Shown here piece by piece: positions 34,194 through 42,096 of a stretch of DNA of 64,000 bases. The DNA lies in contig CP065018.1 of the NCBI GenBank assembly GCA_016700415.1, forward strand, positions 3,044,001 through 3,108,000. The letters run 5' to 3'. Below the pieces are notes generated by a model. The model did not search any database, was not told the origin of the DNA, and saw only the letters and a program-made list of their open reading frames with translations. Source of the stretch: Flavobacteriales bacterium. Its GTDB lineage: Bacteria > Bacteroidota > Bacteroidia > Flavobacteriales_F > PHOS-HE28. Each line of letters starts with the position of its first letter. The stretch's first letter is position 1. Position numbers and translations under genes: made by a program.

Positions 34194-34703
34194 TTACCAA
34201 TTGCCCAAAGTCCGGTCGAAGATATCCTGCGCCAACTGTTTTCCGATATCGCGCACCAAGCCGTCCTCCACGGTGCTGAGGTCCTGGGTGCTGGAAAAGT
34301 CGGCGAAGCGGGAGAGGGTGAGGTCGGCGTCGGTCTTTGCGTCGGCCTTGTTGACGTAGTGGATGCTCACGGTGATGGTGAGGCGGTTGAGCGCTGCGGT
34401 CTCATTGGCCTGGATAGCCACGGGCTGCACATCGTATCCGGTGATGGCGCCCTCGTAGGCGATATCGCCGTCCTGCCGAGTGAGGGTGAGCGGGGTCTGC
34501 GCTTGCATCAGGTCGCGTACGGCCTCGGTAAGGGTCTGGGCTGTCTGCGGGGAGCAGAGCGGCGCGCGGGCGTCCAGGCTGGCCACGCTCAGGGTCTTGG
34601 CGGAAGGCGGCACGGAGCCTCCGCTCAGTGAGTAGTTCACCGTGCAGCCGGCCAGCAGGAGCAGGGCCAGCGCGCCTCCCAGGACCGTCAGTCGATGTTC
34701 CAC
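34194..34703 (-). CDS. LptE-like LPS-assembly lipoprotein
   Basis: A 169-residue lipoprotein: hydrophobic signal ending in LLLLAGC with Cys20 as lipidation site, then NYSLSGGSVPPSAKTLSVASL, a short-strand start typical of LptE-family proteins, and a later ITVSIHYVN...DLTLSRFADF. LptE plugs the LptD barrel in lipopolysaccharide export. The neighbourhood (miaB, sigma54-type regulator, then this gene, then secG) is one I associate with Bacteroidota LptE. Its first 16 nt overlap the end of the regulator gene. Assignment rests on size, lipobox and context rather than strong motifs. Confidence 0.75.
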   Translation of the reverse strand: MEHRLTVLGGALALLLLAGCTVNYSLSGGSVPPSAKTLSVASLDARAPLCSPQTAQTLTEAVRDLMQAQTPLTLTRQDGDIAYEGAITGYDVQPVAIQANETAALNRLTITVSIHYVNKADAKTDADLTLSRFADFSSTQDLSTVEDGLVRDIGKQLAQDIFDRTLGNW

Positions 34704-35893
34704 TCTTTGATCTTTCGGTACAATGTGCGTTCGCTGATGCCTAATTCATGGGCGGCTTTTTTACGCTTTCCGCGGTGCTTGTCCAAGGCCTTGCGGATCA
34801 TCTCCTTCTCCTTGTCCTCCAAGCTCAGCGATTCTTCCACCTCGGTATGGTCCACATCCTCATCCACCTCGTCGGGCATACGGATGCTCATGCCGCTGTC
34901 CGATCCGTGGGAGTACAGCAGTTTCTCCGGGTAGGCCGCCGGTGGGGAAGTGGGCGCGCGCAGGTGGCCGTTCCCCAGTCCGCGCACTTGTTCCTTCAGT
35001 GCGTTCAGGTCGCTTTTCATATCGAAGAGGAACTTGAAGATCAGCTCCCGTTCGTTGATGGCCTCCCCGCCCTGCCCGCTTTCGGAATGACCTGAAGGGA
35101 CCAGCGCCGTGTTCTCCTTGGGCAGATAGCCGCGCAGGGTCTCCTCGTCGATGGCGCGCTCCTTCTCGATCACGCTCATCTGCTCCACGAGATTGCGAAG
35201 TTGGCGCACGTTGCCCGGCCAGCGATAGGCGGTGAGCAACTGCCGGGCCCCGTCGGTCAGGGTGATGGGTGGTGCCTTGTAACGCGAAGCCGCCTCTTGG
35301 GCGAACCAGCGGAACAGCAGGTGGATGTCCTCTTTCCGTTCGCGGAGCGCCGGCACTTGGATGGGCACGGTGTTCAATCGGTAGTACAGGTCCTCGCGGA
35401 ACTTGCCGCGCTGTACGGCCTGCAAAATGTTCACGTTGGTAGCGGCGGTTACGCGCACGTTGGTTTTCTGTGCCTTGCTGCTGCCCACGCGGATGAATTC
35501 GCCCGTCTCAAGGACGCGCAGCAACCGGACCTGTGTGGTCAGCGGCAGCTCGCCCACCTCGTCCAAAAATATCGTTCCGCCGTTGGCCACTTCGAAGTAG
35601 CCCTTGCGAGCTTCGTGCGCCCCGGTGAAGGAACCCTTCTCGTGCCCGAAGAGCTCGCTGTCGATGGTGCCTTCGGGGATCGCGCCACAGTTCACCGCGA
35701 TGTACGGGCCGTGCTTCCGGGCGCTGAAGGCATGCACGATCTGCGGCATCACTTCCTTGCCGCTGCCGCTCTCCCCGCTGATCAGCACGCTAAGGTCCGT
35801 GGGCGCCACCTGCGCGGCGATCTCGATGGCCCGGTCCAGCAAGGGCGAGGCCCCGATGATGCCGAAGCGCTGTTTGATGGGCTGGATGTTCAT
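34688..35893 (-). CDS. Sigma54-interacting AAA+ regulator with Fis-type C-terminus
   Basis: A 401-residue protein lacking an N-terminal receiver: the AAA+ domain starts at once. Walker A is GESGSGKE (40-47), the sigma54-contact loop is GSFTGA (a Ser variant of GAFTGA), Walker B is GGTIFLDEVGELP, and the arginine-finger region is FREDLYYRLNTVPI. An acidic linker leads to a Fis-type helix-turn-helix (KKAAHELGISERTLYRKIKEW). It should drive open-complex formation at sigma54 promoters. The absence of a receiver means the input signal is not phosphorylation of this protein. Its ATG overlaps the miaB stop by 4 nt, and its end overlaps the LptE-like gene. Confidence 0.92.
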   Translation of the reverse strand: MNIQPIKQRFGIIGASPLLDRAIEIAAQVAPTDLSVLISGESGSGKEVMPQIVHAFSARKHGPYIAVNCGAIPEGTIDSELFGHEKGSFTGAHEARKGYFEVANGGTIFLDEVGELPLTTQVRLLRVLETGEFIRVGSSKAQKTNVRVTAATNVNILQAVQRGKFREDLYYRLNTVPIQVPALRERKEDIHLLFRWFAQEAASRYKAPPITLTDGARQLLTAYRWPGNVRQLRNLVEQMSVIEKERAIDEETLRGYLPKENTALVPSGHSESGQGGEAINERELIFKFLFDMKSDLNALKEQVRGLGNGHLRAPTSPPAAYPEKLLYSHGSDSGMSIRMPDEVDEDVDHTEVEESLSLEDKEKEMIRKALDKHRGKRKKAAHELGISERTLYRKIKEWNID

Positions 35894-37323
35894 GCTTCCT
35901 GAACAAGTTCGGTGATCAAAGTGATCGGTTCGCCCTGGAGGGAGCCGGCCGTGGCACTTACAATGCGGACCTTGAGGATGTCTCCGGGACGCAACTCTTT
36001 CGTTGTCAGTTGTTCGTTTTCAATGAGGCGCGGCACAATGACCACCGAATTCTGCGTATTCCGCCCGTACATGTTCTCGGAACTGCGCTTGCTCACACCT
36101 TCGATCAGTACCTCGTGGACCTGACCGACATAAGCGGCCATGCGCTCCGCGGAATTCAACTTCTGCGCTTCGATGATCTCCGCAAGCCTGCGGCCTTTCA
36201 CGTCCTCCGGCACATCGTCTTCATGCTTGCGGGCCGCCAAGGTCTTGGGCCGTTCGCTGTATTTGAACATGTACGCCATGTCGTACCCCACCTCCTTCAT
36301 CAGCGATAGTGTCGCTTGATGGTCCTCCTCCGTTTCGCCGCAGAAGCCCGCGATGATGTCCGTACTGATGGCGCAATCCGGCATGTGCTTGCGGATGCTG
36401 GCCACGCGGCCCGTGTACCAATCGCGGTCGTAGCCGCGGTTCATCCGCTTCAGCACTTCGCTGCTGCCGCTTTGCACGGGCAGGTGGATGTACTTGCAGA
36501 TGTTGTCGTGGCGCGCCATTACCTCCAGCACCTTGTCCGTCATGTCCTTGGGATGGCTGGTGCTGTAGCGGATCCGCAGCTCGGGGCAGGCAACAGCCAC
36601 CATTTCCAGCAGATCGGCGAAGTCAGTGATCTCCGTAGGTTGATCAGCGGTGGTGCCATCATCTGATCGTCTGATCATCTGATCGTCCGATCGGGATTTC
36701 CACTTGAATGAATCCACGTTCTGCCCCAGCAGCGTCACCTCCTTGAAGCCGTTCGCCACCAGCTGCTTGCACTCGTTTACGATGGTCTGCGGGTCACGGC
36801 TGCGCTCCCGGCCCCGGGTGAAGGGCACCACGCAGAACGCGCACATGTTGTCGCAGCCCCGCATGATGGTGACGAACGCCGTGACGCCGTTGCTGCCCAA
36901 GCGCACCGGCTCGATCTCGCCATAGGTTTCCTCGCGGCTCAGCAGCACGTTCACCGCTTTTTGGCCGCTGCCCACTTCTTCCAGCAGTTGGGGCAGGTTC
37001 CGGTAGGCATCGGGCCCGACCACGAGGTCCACCACACGCTTCTCCACCAGCAGGTTTTCCTTCATCCGTTCGGCCATGCAGCCCAGCACGCCCACCTTCA
37101 GCCCCTTGTTCTTGGCCTTCAGGTTGTTCATCTCATTGATGCGCTGCATCACCGTGTATTCGGCCTTTTCGCGGATGCTGCACGTGTTCAGCAGCACCAG
37201 GTCCGCCTCTTCCGGCGTTGCCGCCAGTTCATAGCCGTCCTTGGCCAAGATGCTCGCGACGATCTCACTGTCGCTGTGGTTCATCTGGCAGCCGTAGCTC
37301 TCGATATGCACCTTTTTGCTCAC
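35890..37323 (-). CDS. miaB: tRNA-2-methylthio-N6-dimethylallyladenosine synthase MiaB
   Basis: A 477-residue radical-SAM methylthiotransferase modifying A37 of tRNAs. Cys12, Cys48 and Cys82 form the N-terminal auxiliary cluster site; Cys157, Cys161 and Cys164 (GCDNMCAFC) bind the radical-SAM cluster. A TRAM domain ends the protein. The start is GTG at 37323 (VSKKVHIESYGCQMN). Two segments look inserted: residues about 208-226 (WKSRSDDQMIRRSDDG) are encoded by GATC repeat DNA, and a QLTTKE segment near residue 440 is encoded by an AGTTGTC heptad. Both keep the frame and lie in loops, so activity is probably retained. Confidence 0.96.
   Translation of the reverse strand: MSKKVHIESYGCQMNHSDSEIVASILAKDGYELAATPEEADLVLLNTCSIREKAEYTVMQRINEMNNLKAKNKGLKVGVLGCMAERMKENLLVEKRVVDLVVGPDAYRNLPQLLEEVGSGQKAVNVLLSREETYGEIEPVRLGSNGVTAFVTIMRGCDNMCAFCVVPFTRGRERSRDPQTIVNECKQLVANGFKEVTLLGQNVDSFKWKSRSDDQMIRRSDDGTTADQPTEITDFADLLEMVAVACPELRIRYSTSHPKDMTDKVLEVMARHDNICKYIHLPVQSGSSEVLKRMNRGYDRDWYTGRVASIRKHMPDCAISTDIIAGFCGETEEDHQATLSLMKEVGYDMAYMFKYSERPKTLAARKHEDDVPEDVKGRRLAEIIEAQKLNSAERMAAYVGQVHEVLIEGVSKRSSENMYGRNTQNSVVIVPRLIENEQLTTKELRPGDILKVRIVSATAGSLQGEPITLITELVQEA
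36657..36695. repeat. GATC/ATCTGATC repeat inside miaB
   Basis: Units of ATCTGATCGTCTGATC type, the same family as 34044-34191, lie in frame within the miaB coding sequence and encode the extra SRSDDQMIRRSDDG-like loop. Confidence 0.75.
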
Positions 37324-37345
37324 CTCCGTCGGGATTTAAGGGGCG

Positions 37346-37353
37346 CAAAGGTA
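37346..37353 (-). promoter_or_regulatory. -7 box of the miaB operon
   Basis: TACCTTTG on the minus strand, a perfect TAnnTTTG, 22 nt before the GTG start of miaB. Confidence 0.65.
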
Positions 37354-37400
37354 CCGAACCGAACGCGCTGTGACAAAGTGGCAGAAGTACGATCCTGCCT

Positions 37401-37408
37401 TACCTTCC
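37401..37408 (+). promoter_or_regulatory. -7-like box of the divergent outer-membrane protein gene
   Basis: TACCTTCC ends 8 nt before the ATG at 37417; one or two mismatches from TAnnTTTG. It is divergent from the miaB promoter. Confidence 0.45.
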
Positions 37409-37416
37409 CGCCACAG

Positions 37417-38145
37417 ATGCGCTTTTCCGGACCGTCTCTTCTGCTGATCGCACTTCCGGCAACCGTATGCGGGCAGTTCGACTACGGGATCTCTGTCGGT
37501 GGTGTGCTCACGGAACTGCACGCCAAGGACAGTGATGATCCCCACCTCACATCATCAGTATGGAATGTGAGCCGGACCACTATTTCGGCATCGGCCTTCT
37601 ACCGCGAGCGCTATTCGGATTTTGTGGATCTGGGCGTTGAACTCTCGTTGGCACATCGTTCCTTCAATGCGAGCTACGATGAAATTGGCCTCGGCGGGGG
37701 CCTGGACAAAACAGTCCGTGCCGAGTTCGATCAGCTTTACATCGGTGTGAAACCGGAGGTGCGCATGGATGCCAAGCGGAGCGCGGTGGTGCGCTTTGGG
37801 ATCATGGCGGGGTTTCGCGTGGCCGGCTCGGCTAAGGGGACCTATTCATCATACGGTGGGTATGGGAACGCCCTGAACAAGGACGCTGATCTCAAGGGTG
37901 ATTTCGGCGGTGACCTCCGCTTCGCATTCGGTTTCGGCCTCCGGGCCCCGGTCGGCGAGCGATGGGCGATCACCATCGATCCCGAGGCGACCATCGCGTT
38001 TACGTCCATGTTGAAGAAGAGTGCGGGCATGCGCGGCTCCGACATCGGGCTGCGCATCGGGCTTTCCCGCCGGTCCAACCGCAAGTCGCTCAGCAGCTTG
38101 TTCAAGGTCGACAGGAAGGAAAGGAACGCAGAACCGATCTGGTAG
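37417..38145 (+). CDS. Predicted outer-membrane beta-barrel protein
   Basis: A 242-residue protein with a signal peptide (MRFSGPSLLLIALPATVCGQ). The mature part alternates amphipathic strands (FDYGISVGGVLTEL, FVDLGVELSLAHRSF, LYIGVKPEVRMDA, VVRFGIMAGFRVAG, LRFAFGFGLRAPV, WAITIDPEATIAFT, DIGLRIGLSRR), the pattern of small eight- to ten-strand barrels (outer-membrane protein beta-barrel family). The C-terminus is positively charged rather than ending in an aromatic residue, apart from the final Trp. Function unknown. It is monocistronic and divergent from miaB. Confidence 0.7.
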   Translation: MRFSGPSLLLIALPATVCGQFDYGISVGGVLTELHAKDSDDPHLTSSVWNVSRTTISASAFYRERYSDFVDLGVELSLAHRSFNASYDEIGLGGGLDKTVRAEFDQLYIGVKPEVRMDAKRSAVVRFGIMAGFRVAGSAKGTYSSYGGYGNALNKDADLKGDFGGDLRFAFGFGLRAPVGERWAITIDPEATIAFTSMLKKSAGMRGSDIGLRIGLSRRSNRKSLSSLFKVDRKERNAEPIW

Positions 38146-38158
38146 CCCCCAAAGGCAT

Positions 38159-38193
38159 GCACCCCGACATCCGCTTGCGCGGTGCCGGGGTGC
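38159..38193 (+). terminator. Hairpin after the beta-barrel gene
   Basis: GCACCCCG (38159-38166) and CGGGGTGC (38186-38193) form a perfect 8-bp stem, 13 nt after the stop at 38145. There is no clear U-tract, so it is only a possible terminator. Between 38194 and 38321 I see nothing. Confidence 0.4.
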
Positions 38194-38321
38194 GCCCGGG
38201 CCGTCCTTGCTCAAGGAACGGTGCCTGATGCGGGTGGTGGAATACCGCAAGGATCCCCGGGCTTTACGATGACCGTCGCTTAGGGGATCTCGGTAAGGGC
38301 AGCGCCGGCACTCCTGTTGTT

Positions 38322-38432
38322 TTAGCGCTCATGGCCTGTAGAGCTAAAGTGGCCGTGTATTTCCTGTGCCCCGGAAGTGAAGAAGATCGGCGAGATCGCG
38401 ATGGCCGCTGCGAGAAGGATGATGGTGAGCAT
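38322..38432 (-). CDS. Small 36-residue peptide gene, member of the putative LytTR regulon
   Basis: A 36-codon frame starting MLTIILLAAAIAISPIFF and ending SGAQ-EIHGHFSSTGHER. It has one hydrophobic segment (2-18), which is either a membrane anchor or a signal peptide with cleavage after SGAQ that would free a His-rich tail. On its own the frame would be unconvincing. It is listed because a LytTR-type element and a -7-like box (TTGCTTCG, 38455-38462) lie upstream with the same geometry as in three larger genes, and no other frame starts downstream of that promoter. I recognise no homologue. Confidence 0.45.
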   Translation of the reverse strand: MLTIILLAAAIAISPIFFTSGAQEIHGHFSSTGHER

Positions 38433-38454
38433 GGTGATCGCTGTTTTGTGGGGG

Positions 38455-38520
38455 CGAAGCAACCGCGATGCGCATCCATTCCAAAGCCCCGCTGAGCATG
38501 CGGTGGGGTTTAGTGAGAAT
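38455..38520 (-). promoter_or_regulatory. Putative LytTR-type operator and promoter, copy 1
   Basis: Minus strand: ATTCTCA (38520-38514) and ATGCTCA (38499-38493) have a 21-nt period. After 30 nt comes TTGCTTCG (38462-38455), then 22 nt to the ATG at 38432. Confidence 0.65.
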
Positions 38521-38611
38521 TTGGGGGAGACGGAAGGCCCTCAATGTTGAACACTGGCCATGGATGTTGAGCGACCCCGGCATCGCTCATGCTCCGGGGG
38601 TGAATGGGGCC

Positions 38612-39325
38612 TTACCGCCGGGCGCTGAAAAGGGAACGGTCCCGGATGCGCAGGAATGCCAACACGCCTGCTGCCGCCAAGGCCCCCACGGCGATCATGA
38701 AACCCGGTCCGGGTGCGGCATCAAGACCGAGCACTTGGGCCAAGAGCCCCGGACCGGCGCTCTGTACCCGTTCCGAGGCCTCCCTGAACGGAAGCTGCAG
38801 GTTCTGTTGCAGGAATAGCAGGGAGGTAATGCCGACCGCGGACAGGATCGGCCATATCACGGCCTCCGCCCGAAGCCGCAGAAAAGAGATCATAACACCG
38901 GTCAACGAGATGATCAACGCGACAGCGGCCCAAAGACCGGACCGGTCGGGAATGTCGTCCACGTGTGGCACATCATCCATAAGGAGCTCGCGGACCTGTT
39001 CTGCAGCCTGCGGCCCGACTATTCCCTTCAGCTCTTTCTTAGCCTGTTGCACCGCTTCATGGCCGCTCCAATGGTCCAGTACGGCCAACGCCAAGTCTTG
39101 GACCTGTCCCAGTTTATGCACCTCCGCGATCCCCTCGGGGTCAGGCCTTGGCGGATGCCCGAGCACCAGGTCCATGCCCGTCATTCCCGCCACACGCAGC
39201 CCGTAGTAGCGCAACTCGCCGAAGCTGAGGAAGAAGCACAGGGCCGCCAAGGCGAATGCTGCCGGAACGAGGCCGCGAACCGGGCCGGTGACCTTGAGCT
39301 CGGGAATGCCGTTGTTGGCGGGCAT
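38612..39325 (-). CDS. Membrane protein of unknown function, LemA partner
   Basis: A 237-residue protein with four predicted membrane helices (about 17-36, 133-152, 160-176 and 205-223) and a soluble loop between the first two (about 45-130) containing GHPPRPDPEGIAEVHKLGQVQDLALAVLD-type helices. I recognise no family. It starts 9 nt after the stop of the LemA-family gene on the same strand, so the two are probably one operon under the putative LytTR element at 40261-40326. Confidence 0.65.
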   Translation of the reverse strand: MPANNGIPELKVTGPVRGLVPAAFALAALCFFLSFGELRYYGLRVAGMTGMDLVLGHPPRPDPEGIAEVHKLGQVQDLALAVLDHWSGHEAVQQAKKELKGIVGPQAAEQVRELLMDDVPHVDDIPDRSGLWAAVALIISLTGVMISFLRLRAEAVIWPILSAVGITSLLFLQQNLQLPFREASERVQSAGPGLLAQVLGLDAAPGPGFMIAVGALAAAGVLAFLRIRDRSLFSARR

Positions 39326-39334
39326 CGGAAGCGG

Positions 39335-40240
39335 TCAGGCCGATGTGTTGGCATCTCCGCCGAAGGTATCCGCGGCCGGGCCGTTCCCGATGTTCGGAGG
39401 GACCGCCTGCGGAACTGGCTGCTGTAACGGGGGAAGAGCCTGCCATTGGTCCGAGCCGGTGGCCGCCACCTGCACGGCGGCAGGCAATGAGCCGTTCGCG
39501 ACCATGGCGTGGATCTCGCCCAGAGGCGATGGTCCTTTGGGCGTATCACCGGCAACTAAGTAGAAGTACTTCGCATCGGGCGCCTCCTTCATTTTTTCGG
39601 CCAACAGTTTCCCGGCGTTCCCGGCCTGATGCGCGAGGTTGCGCGTGGTCTTGGCGATCGAGTTCCCGGCGCCGGAGAGCAATTGCTGGAGGCGCTCCCC
39701 GTCATCGGTCTTGAACTCCTTCAGGCTGTTCGGGTCCGAGGCCCCGCTCTGGTCGAATTGCAGATACGGAGCTTCGCCGAAGCCCAGGCCCCGTGCGATG
39801 AACACCGTAGGGATCGTCAACCGCTTGGAATTATAGTCCTTCACCATTCTGTTATAATGGTTGCGGCTTTGGCCGATCTCCCCCTCGCTCAACTCGATGT
39901 TGTTGATCAGGCGGTGATACTGCTCGTTGGCCTTGAGATTCGGGAACCGCTCGGCCAATCCCTGGATCGTGTTCATCACCGTGCCGCTCTGTTGGTATGA
40001 ATCGGACATCGCGGCCGCGCTGTTGTCCTGGGACACCTTGAGCTGCACTAATTGTTCACCGGCCTGGTAGTTCTTCACCACCTCGATCAGCTGGTTGACC
40101 AAGGAGAGCTTCTTGCTGATGGCCACCTGTACATTGGAAGCCGATTCGCGCACGTTCTGCGCCATCTTCTGCAGGGTGTTGTAACTGATGACCGCGAATA
40201 TGATCGCAACGATGACGAGAATGACGAGGAGGGAGAACAT
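39335..40240 (-). CDS. LemA-family protein with C-terminal GYF_2-type domain
   Basis: A 301-residue protein: N-terminal membrane helix (2-20, FSLLVILVIVAIIFAVISYN), then a LemA-type helical domain (about 22-190) with RESASNVQVAISKKLSLVNQL, a short form of the family's long antiparallel helices, and LAERFPNLKANEQYHRL near 92. The C-terminal part (about 222-270) reads as a GYF_2 domain (YFYLVAGDTPKGPSPLGEI...SDQWQAL), a module that binds peptides or proteins at membranes. The fusion suggests a membrane-tethered adaptor. The promoter element upstream links it to the LytTR regulator; a membrane protein gene follows. Confidence 0.82.
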   Translation of the reverse strand: MFSLLVILVIVAIIFAVISYNTLQKMAQNVRESASNVQVAISKKLSLVNQLIEVVKNYQAGEQLVQLKVSQDNSAAAMSDSYQQSGTVMNTIQGLAERFPNLKANEQYHRLINNIELSEGEIGQSRNHYNRMVKDYNSKRLTIPTVFIARGLGFGEAPYLQFDQSGASDPNSLKEFKTDDGERLQQLLSGAGNSIAKTTRNLAHQAGNAGKLLAEKMKEAPDAKYFYLVAGDTPKGPSPLGEIHAMVANGSLPAAVQVAATGSDQWQALPPLQQPVPQAVPPNIGNGPAADTFGGDANTSA

Positions 40241-40260
40241 GGGGTCGGGTTTTGGTTCAG

Positions 40261-40326
40261 CGAATCTATCACCAATTGAATGGTGTTCACAGCCCCGCTG
40301 AGCATGCGGCGGGGTTTAGTGAGAAT
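40261..40326 (-). promoter_or_regulatory. Putative LytTR-type operator and promoter, copy 2 (lemA-like operon)
   Basis: Minus strand: ATTCTCA (40326-40320) and ATGCTCA (40305-40299), 21-nt period, then 30 nt to TAGATTCG (40268-40261), and 20 nt to the ATG at 40240. The 40 bp around the half-sites are almost identical to copy 1. Confidence 0.7.
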
Positions 40327-40390
40327 TTGGCTGGAGGCGGAGCGGAGGTCATTTGGGCACTGTCACGGGTTGTTCGTTCGTGTTCTCGGA

Positions 40391-40696
40391 TCATCTCGGC
40401 ACCATCTTCAGCCCGTTCACTTGCAGCGTATCACCGCTCCATGTGCCCAAACTCGTCACGCCTCCAGTCGGCTTCAGGAGCAGTTTTTCATTTTTCCGCT
40501 CGTAGGTGCCTGTCACCGTTTGACCCAGCAGTTTCAGGGTGAAGTAGTACTGCCCGTCCGGCCGCAGCTCCAAGGTGGCCGCGCGCATGCCGTCCATGTC
40601 CGCAACGGTGATGGTCTCATACACCTCGGATCGCACCGTGTCCTTGCCACAGGCCAGCTGGCAGAGGATCAGAAGCGTTAGGAGCAGGCGTTTCAT
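40391..40696 (-). CDS. Small predicted lipoprotein 2, unknown
   Basis: A 101-residue protein with a signal (MKRLLLTLLILCQLAC) ending in a plausible lipobox Cys, then about 85 residues of short strands (ATLELRPDGQYYFTLKLLGQ, TGTYERKNEKLLLKPTGG, WSGDTLQVNGLKMV). It resembles the upstream small lipoprotein (PDG...GTY...SGDTL...G), so the two are probably paralogues of a lipocalin-like or beta-sandwich fold. It follows the beta-helix/T9SS cargo/lipoprotein genes on the same strand. Function unknown. Confidence 0.65.
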   Translation of the reverse strand: MKRLLLTLLILCQLACGKDTVRSEVYETITVADMDGMRAATLELRPDGQYYFTLKLLGQTVTGTYERKNEKLLLKPTGGVTSLGTWSGDTLQVNGLKMVPR

Positions 40697-40751
40697 GGCG
40701 GTGTGCTGGCAGTGCTCACGGTTTAAGTTGATGCGGGATCCGCATGCTCGT

Positions 40752-41039
40752 TCAGTGCTTTTTCACGAATGCCTCGCCCTCGATGAACAAGGTGTCCCCG
40801 CTTAAGGTTGCCGCAGCTGTATCGCCGTTGAAGATGATCTGGATCTTCCCGCTGTCGGTCGTGTAGGTGCCATCCGGAATAAACCGCATGTACCCCATCA
40901 CCTTCCCATCCGGTTTCAGATGCAGGATGGTCTTTGTGTCGAGAATTCCACCAGCTTTCACCGACTCATACTCCCCGGAGATCCCGTTCCGGCAACCCGA
41001 AAAGCAGAGCAGGAGAAAGGGGAGGATCACCTTTTTCAT
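40752..41039 (-). CDS. Small predicted lipoprotein 1, unknown
   Basis: A 95-residue lipoprotein: signal MKKVILPFLLLCFSGC with Cys16 as lipidation site, then a beta-rich body (SGEYESVKAGG, TILHLKPDGKVMGYMRFIPDGTY, KIQIIFNGDTAAATLSGDTLFIEG). The ATG at 41039 gives the lipoprotein signal; an upstream extension is unlikely. It lies 47 nt after the T9SS cargo gene and 55 nt before lipoprotein 2, with the same fold signature. Probably the third gene of the operon driven from 43186-43251. Confidence 0.65.
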   Translation of the reverse strand: MKKVILPFLLLCFSGCRNGISGEYESVKAGGILDTKTILHLKPDGKVMGYMRFIPDGTYTTDSGKIQIIFNGDTAAATLSGDTLFIEGEAFVKKH

Positions 41040-41086
41040 GTTTAGGGGTTTTGGATGGTAATGGATGCCATCCGTTTTCCGTTCGA

Positions 41087-42091
41087 TCATCGTTTCACCA
41101 GCGTCACCCGATGTATCACCTTCAAATCCTTCCAGAAGAAGGCTGTGTACATCCCTGAGGCTTGGTTAGCCAAGTCCAGAACGGTCTCTGAGTGGACCAT
41201 GCGGTCCACCACCAGCTTGCCTTGCGGGTCATAGAGGATCACACGCAGCGGTTGGTCATCCGAAGGCCGCACGGTGAGCTGCTCGGCGAAGGGGTTGGGG
41301 TAGACGGAGATGCCTGCCTTGGCTGCCAGTTCCTCGGTACTGGTCGAGCCGGTGACCTCTATGAAATTGGTGTGGCTCCAGCGGCCGTTGGCATCGCGTG
41401 TGCGTACCGCCAGCGTATCATCCCACGAGAAACCGGGGAGCTGGGGTCTGTTGAACGCGATGTCGATGAGGTCGATATCCGGGGTGGAAATCGGTTCGCC
41501 TAGTGCTAGACCAAATCCTGGATCCACTTCACCGGAGATCCAAAATGTTTCAATCCGGTCAATATCCGCCAAGGGCTCGGGCGGTGCTATCACAACAAGG
41601 GGAATGTGGTTCGTATGCCCCCACCTCCCATCGGCCGTGCGACTGCGGATAAAGAGCGTATGCACACCCTCCGTGGCACCATCCAGCAAAGCGGTATAGC
41701 TCGCGGCCTGCAGGTCCGGTGTTGTGCCTGCCCAGGCCACATGGCCTTGCCCCCAACCGGGATCCTCGTTCAGGAAATATTCCACTTGCGCCAGATCCTC
41801 GATCGCCGGTGTTGGTTCCGTGATCACGAGTGCGGTGAAATTGGTATGGCTCCACCGTGCGTTACCATCCAATGTGCGGATGCCTATGGTATGGACTCCC
41901 GGTGCAAGACCTGTCGTTGCGATATCCATCGAAAGGGTTGCCGTGGGCGCATCCACGATGTCGAACGAGGTATTGGTGGATGACCCGACCCCGTTGTCCT
42001 GGTCAATGAAATACTCACCGCGGATCATGTCCTGCGCCTGCGCACCACCGGCCAAAGCCAGCCATGCGAGCAGAGTGGTCGTTCGCAACAT
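41087..42091 (-). CDS. T9SS cargo: repeat surface protein with type A sorting domain (second locus)
   Basis: A 334-residue protein with a signal peptide (MLRTTTLLAWLALAGGAQAQ). Three repeats of about 75-80 residues start near residues 22, 98 and 175 (GEYFIDQDNG, VEYFLNEDPG, IETFWISGEVDPG); each ends in an R(T/S)xDGxWxHTNF motif. A T9SS type A sorting domain occupies about 262-334 (AGISVYPNPFAEQLTVRP ... VILYDPQGKLVVDRM ... SGMYTAFFW). It has the same architecture as the protein at 23442-24407, and here too it directly follows a beta-helix gene (5-nt gap). Surface export through the T9SS is expected. Confidence 0.85.
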   Translation of the reverse strand: MLRTTTLLAWLALAGGAQAQDMIRGEYFIDQDNGVGSSTNTSFDIVDAPTATLSMDIATTGLAPGVHTIGIRTLDGNARWSHTNFTALVITEPTPAIEDLAQVEYFLNEDPGWGQGHVAWAGTTPDLQAASYTALLDGATEGVHTLFIRSRTADGRWGHTNHIPLVVIAPPEPLADIDRIETFWISGEVDPGFGLALGEPISTPDIDLIDIAFNRPQLPGFSWDDTLAVRTRDANGRWSHTNFIEVTGSTSTEELAAKAGISVYPNPFAEQLTVRPSDDQPLRVILYDPQGKLVVDRMVHSETVLDLANQASGMYTAFFWKDLKVIHRVTLVKR

Positions 42092-42096
42092 CGGTA

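Noticed and set aside
36961..37416. Longer start for the outer-membrane barrel gene
   Set aside because: It would overlap miaB antisense; the ATG at 37417 begins a clean signal peptide next to a -7-like box.
40735..40755. Fifth LytTR-type site (CCGCATGCTCGTTCAG)
   Set aside because: Only one half-site resemblance and no second half-site at 21 bp; it overlaps the end of lipoprotein 1.
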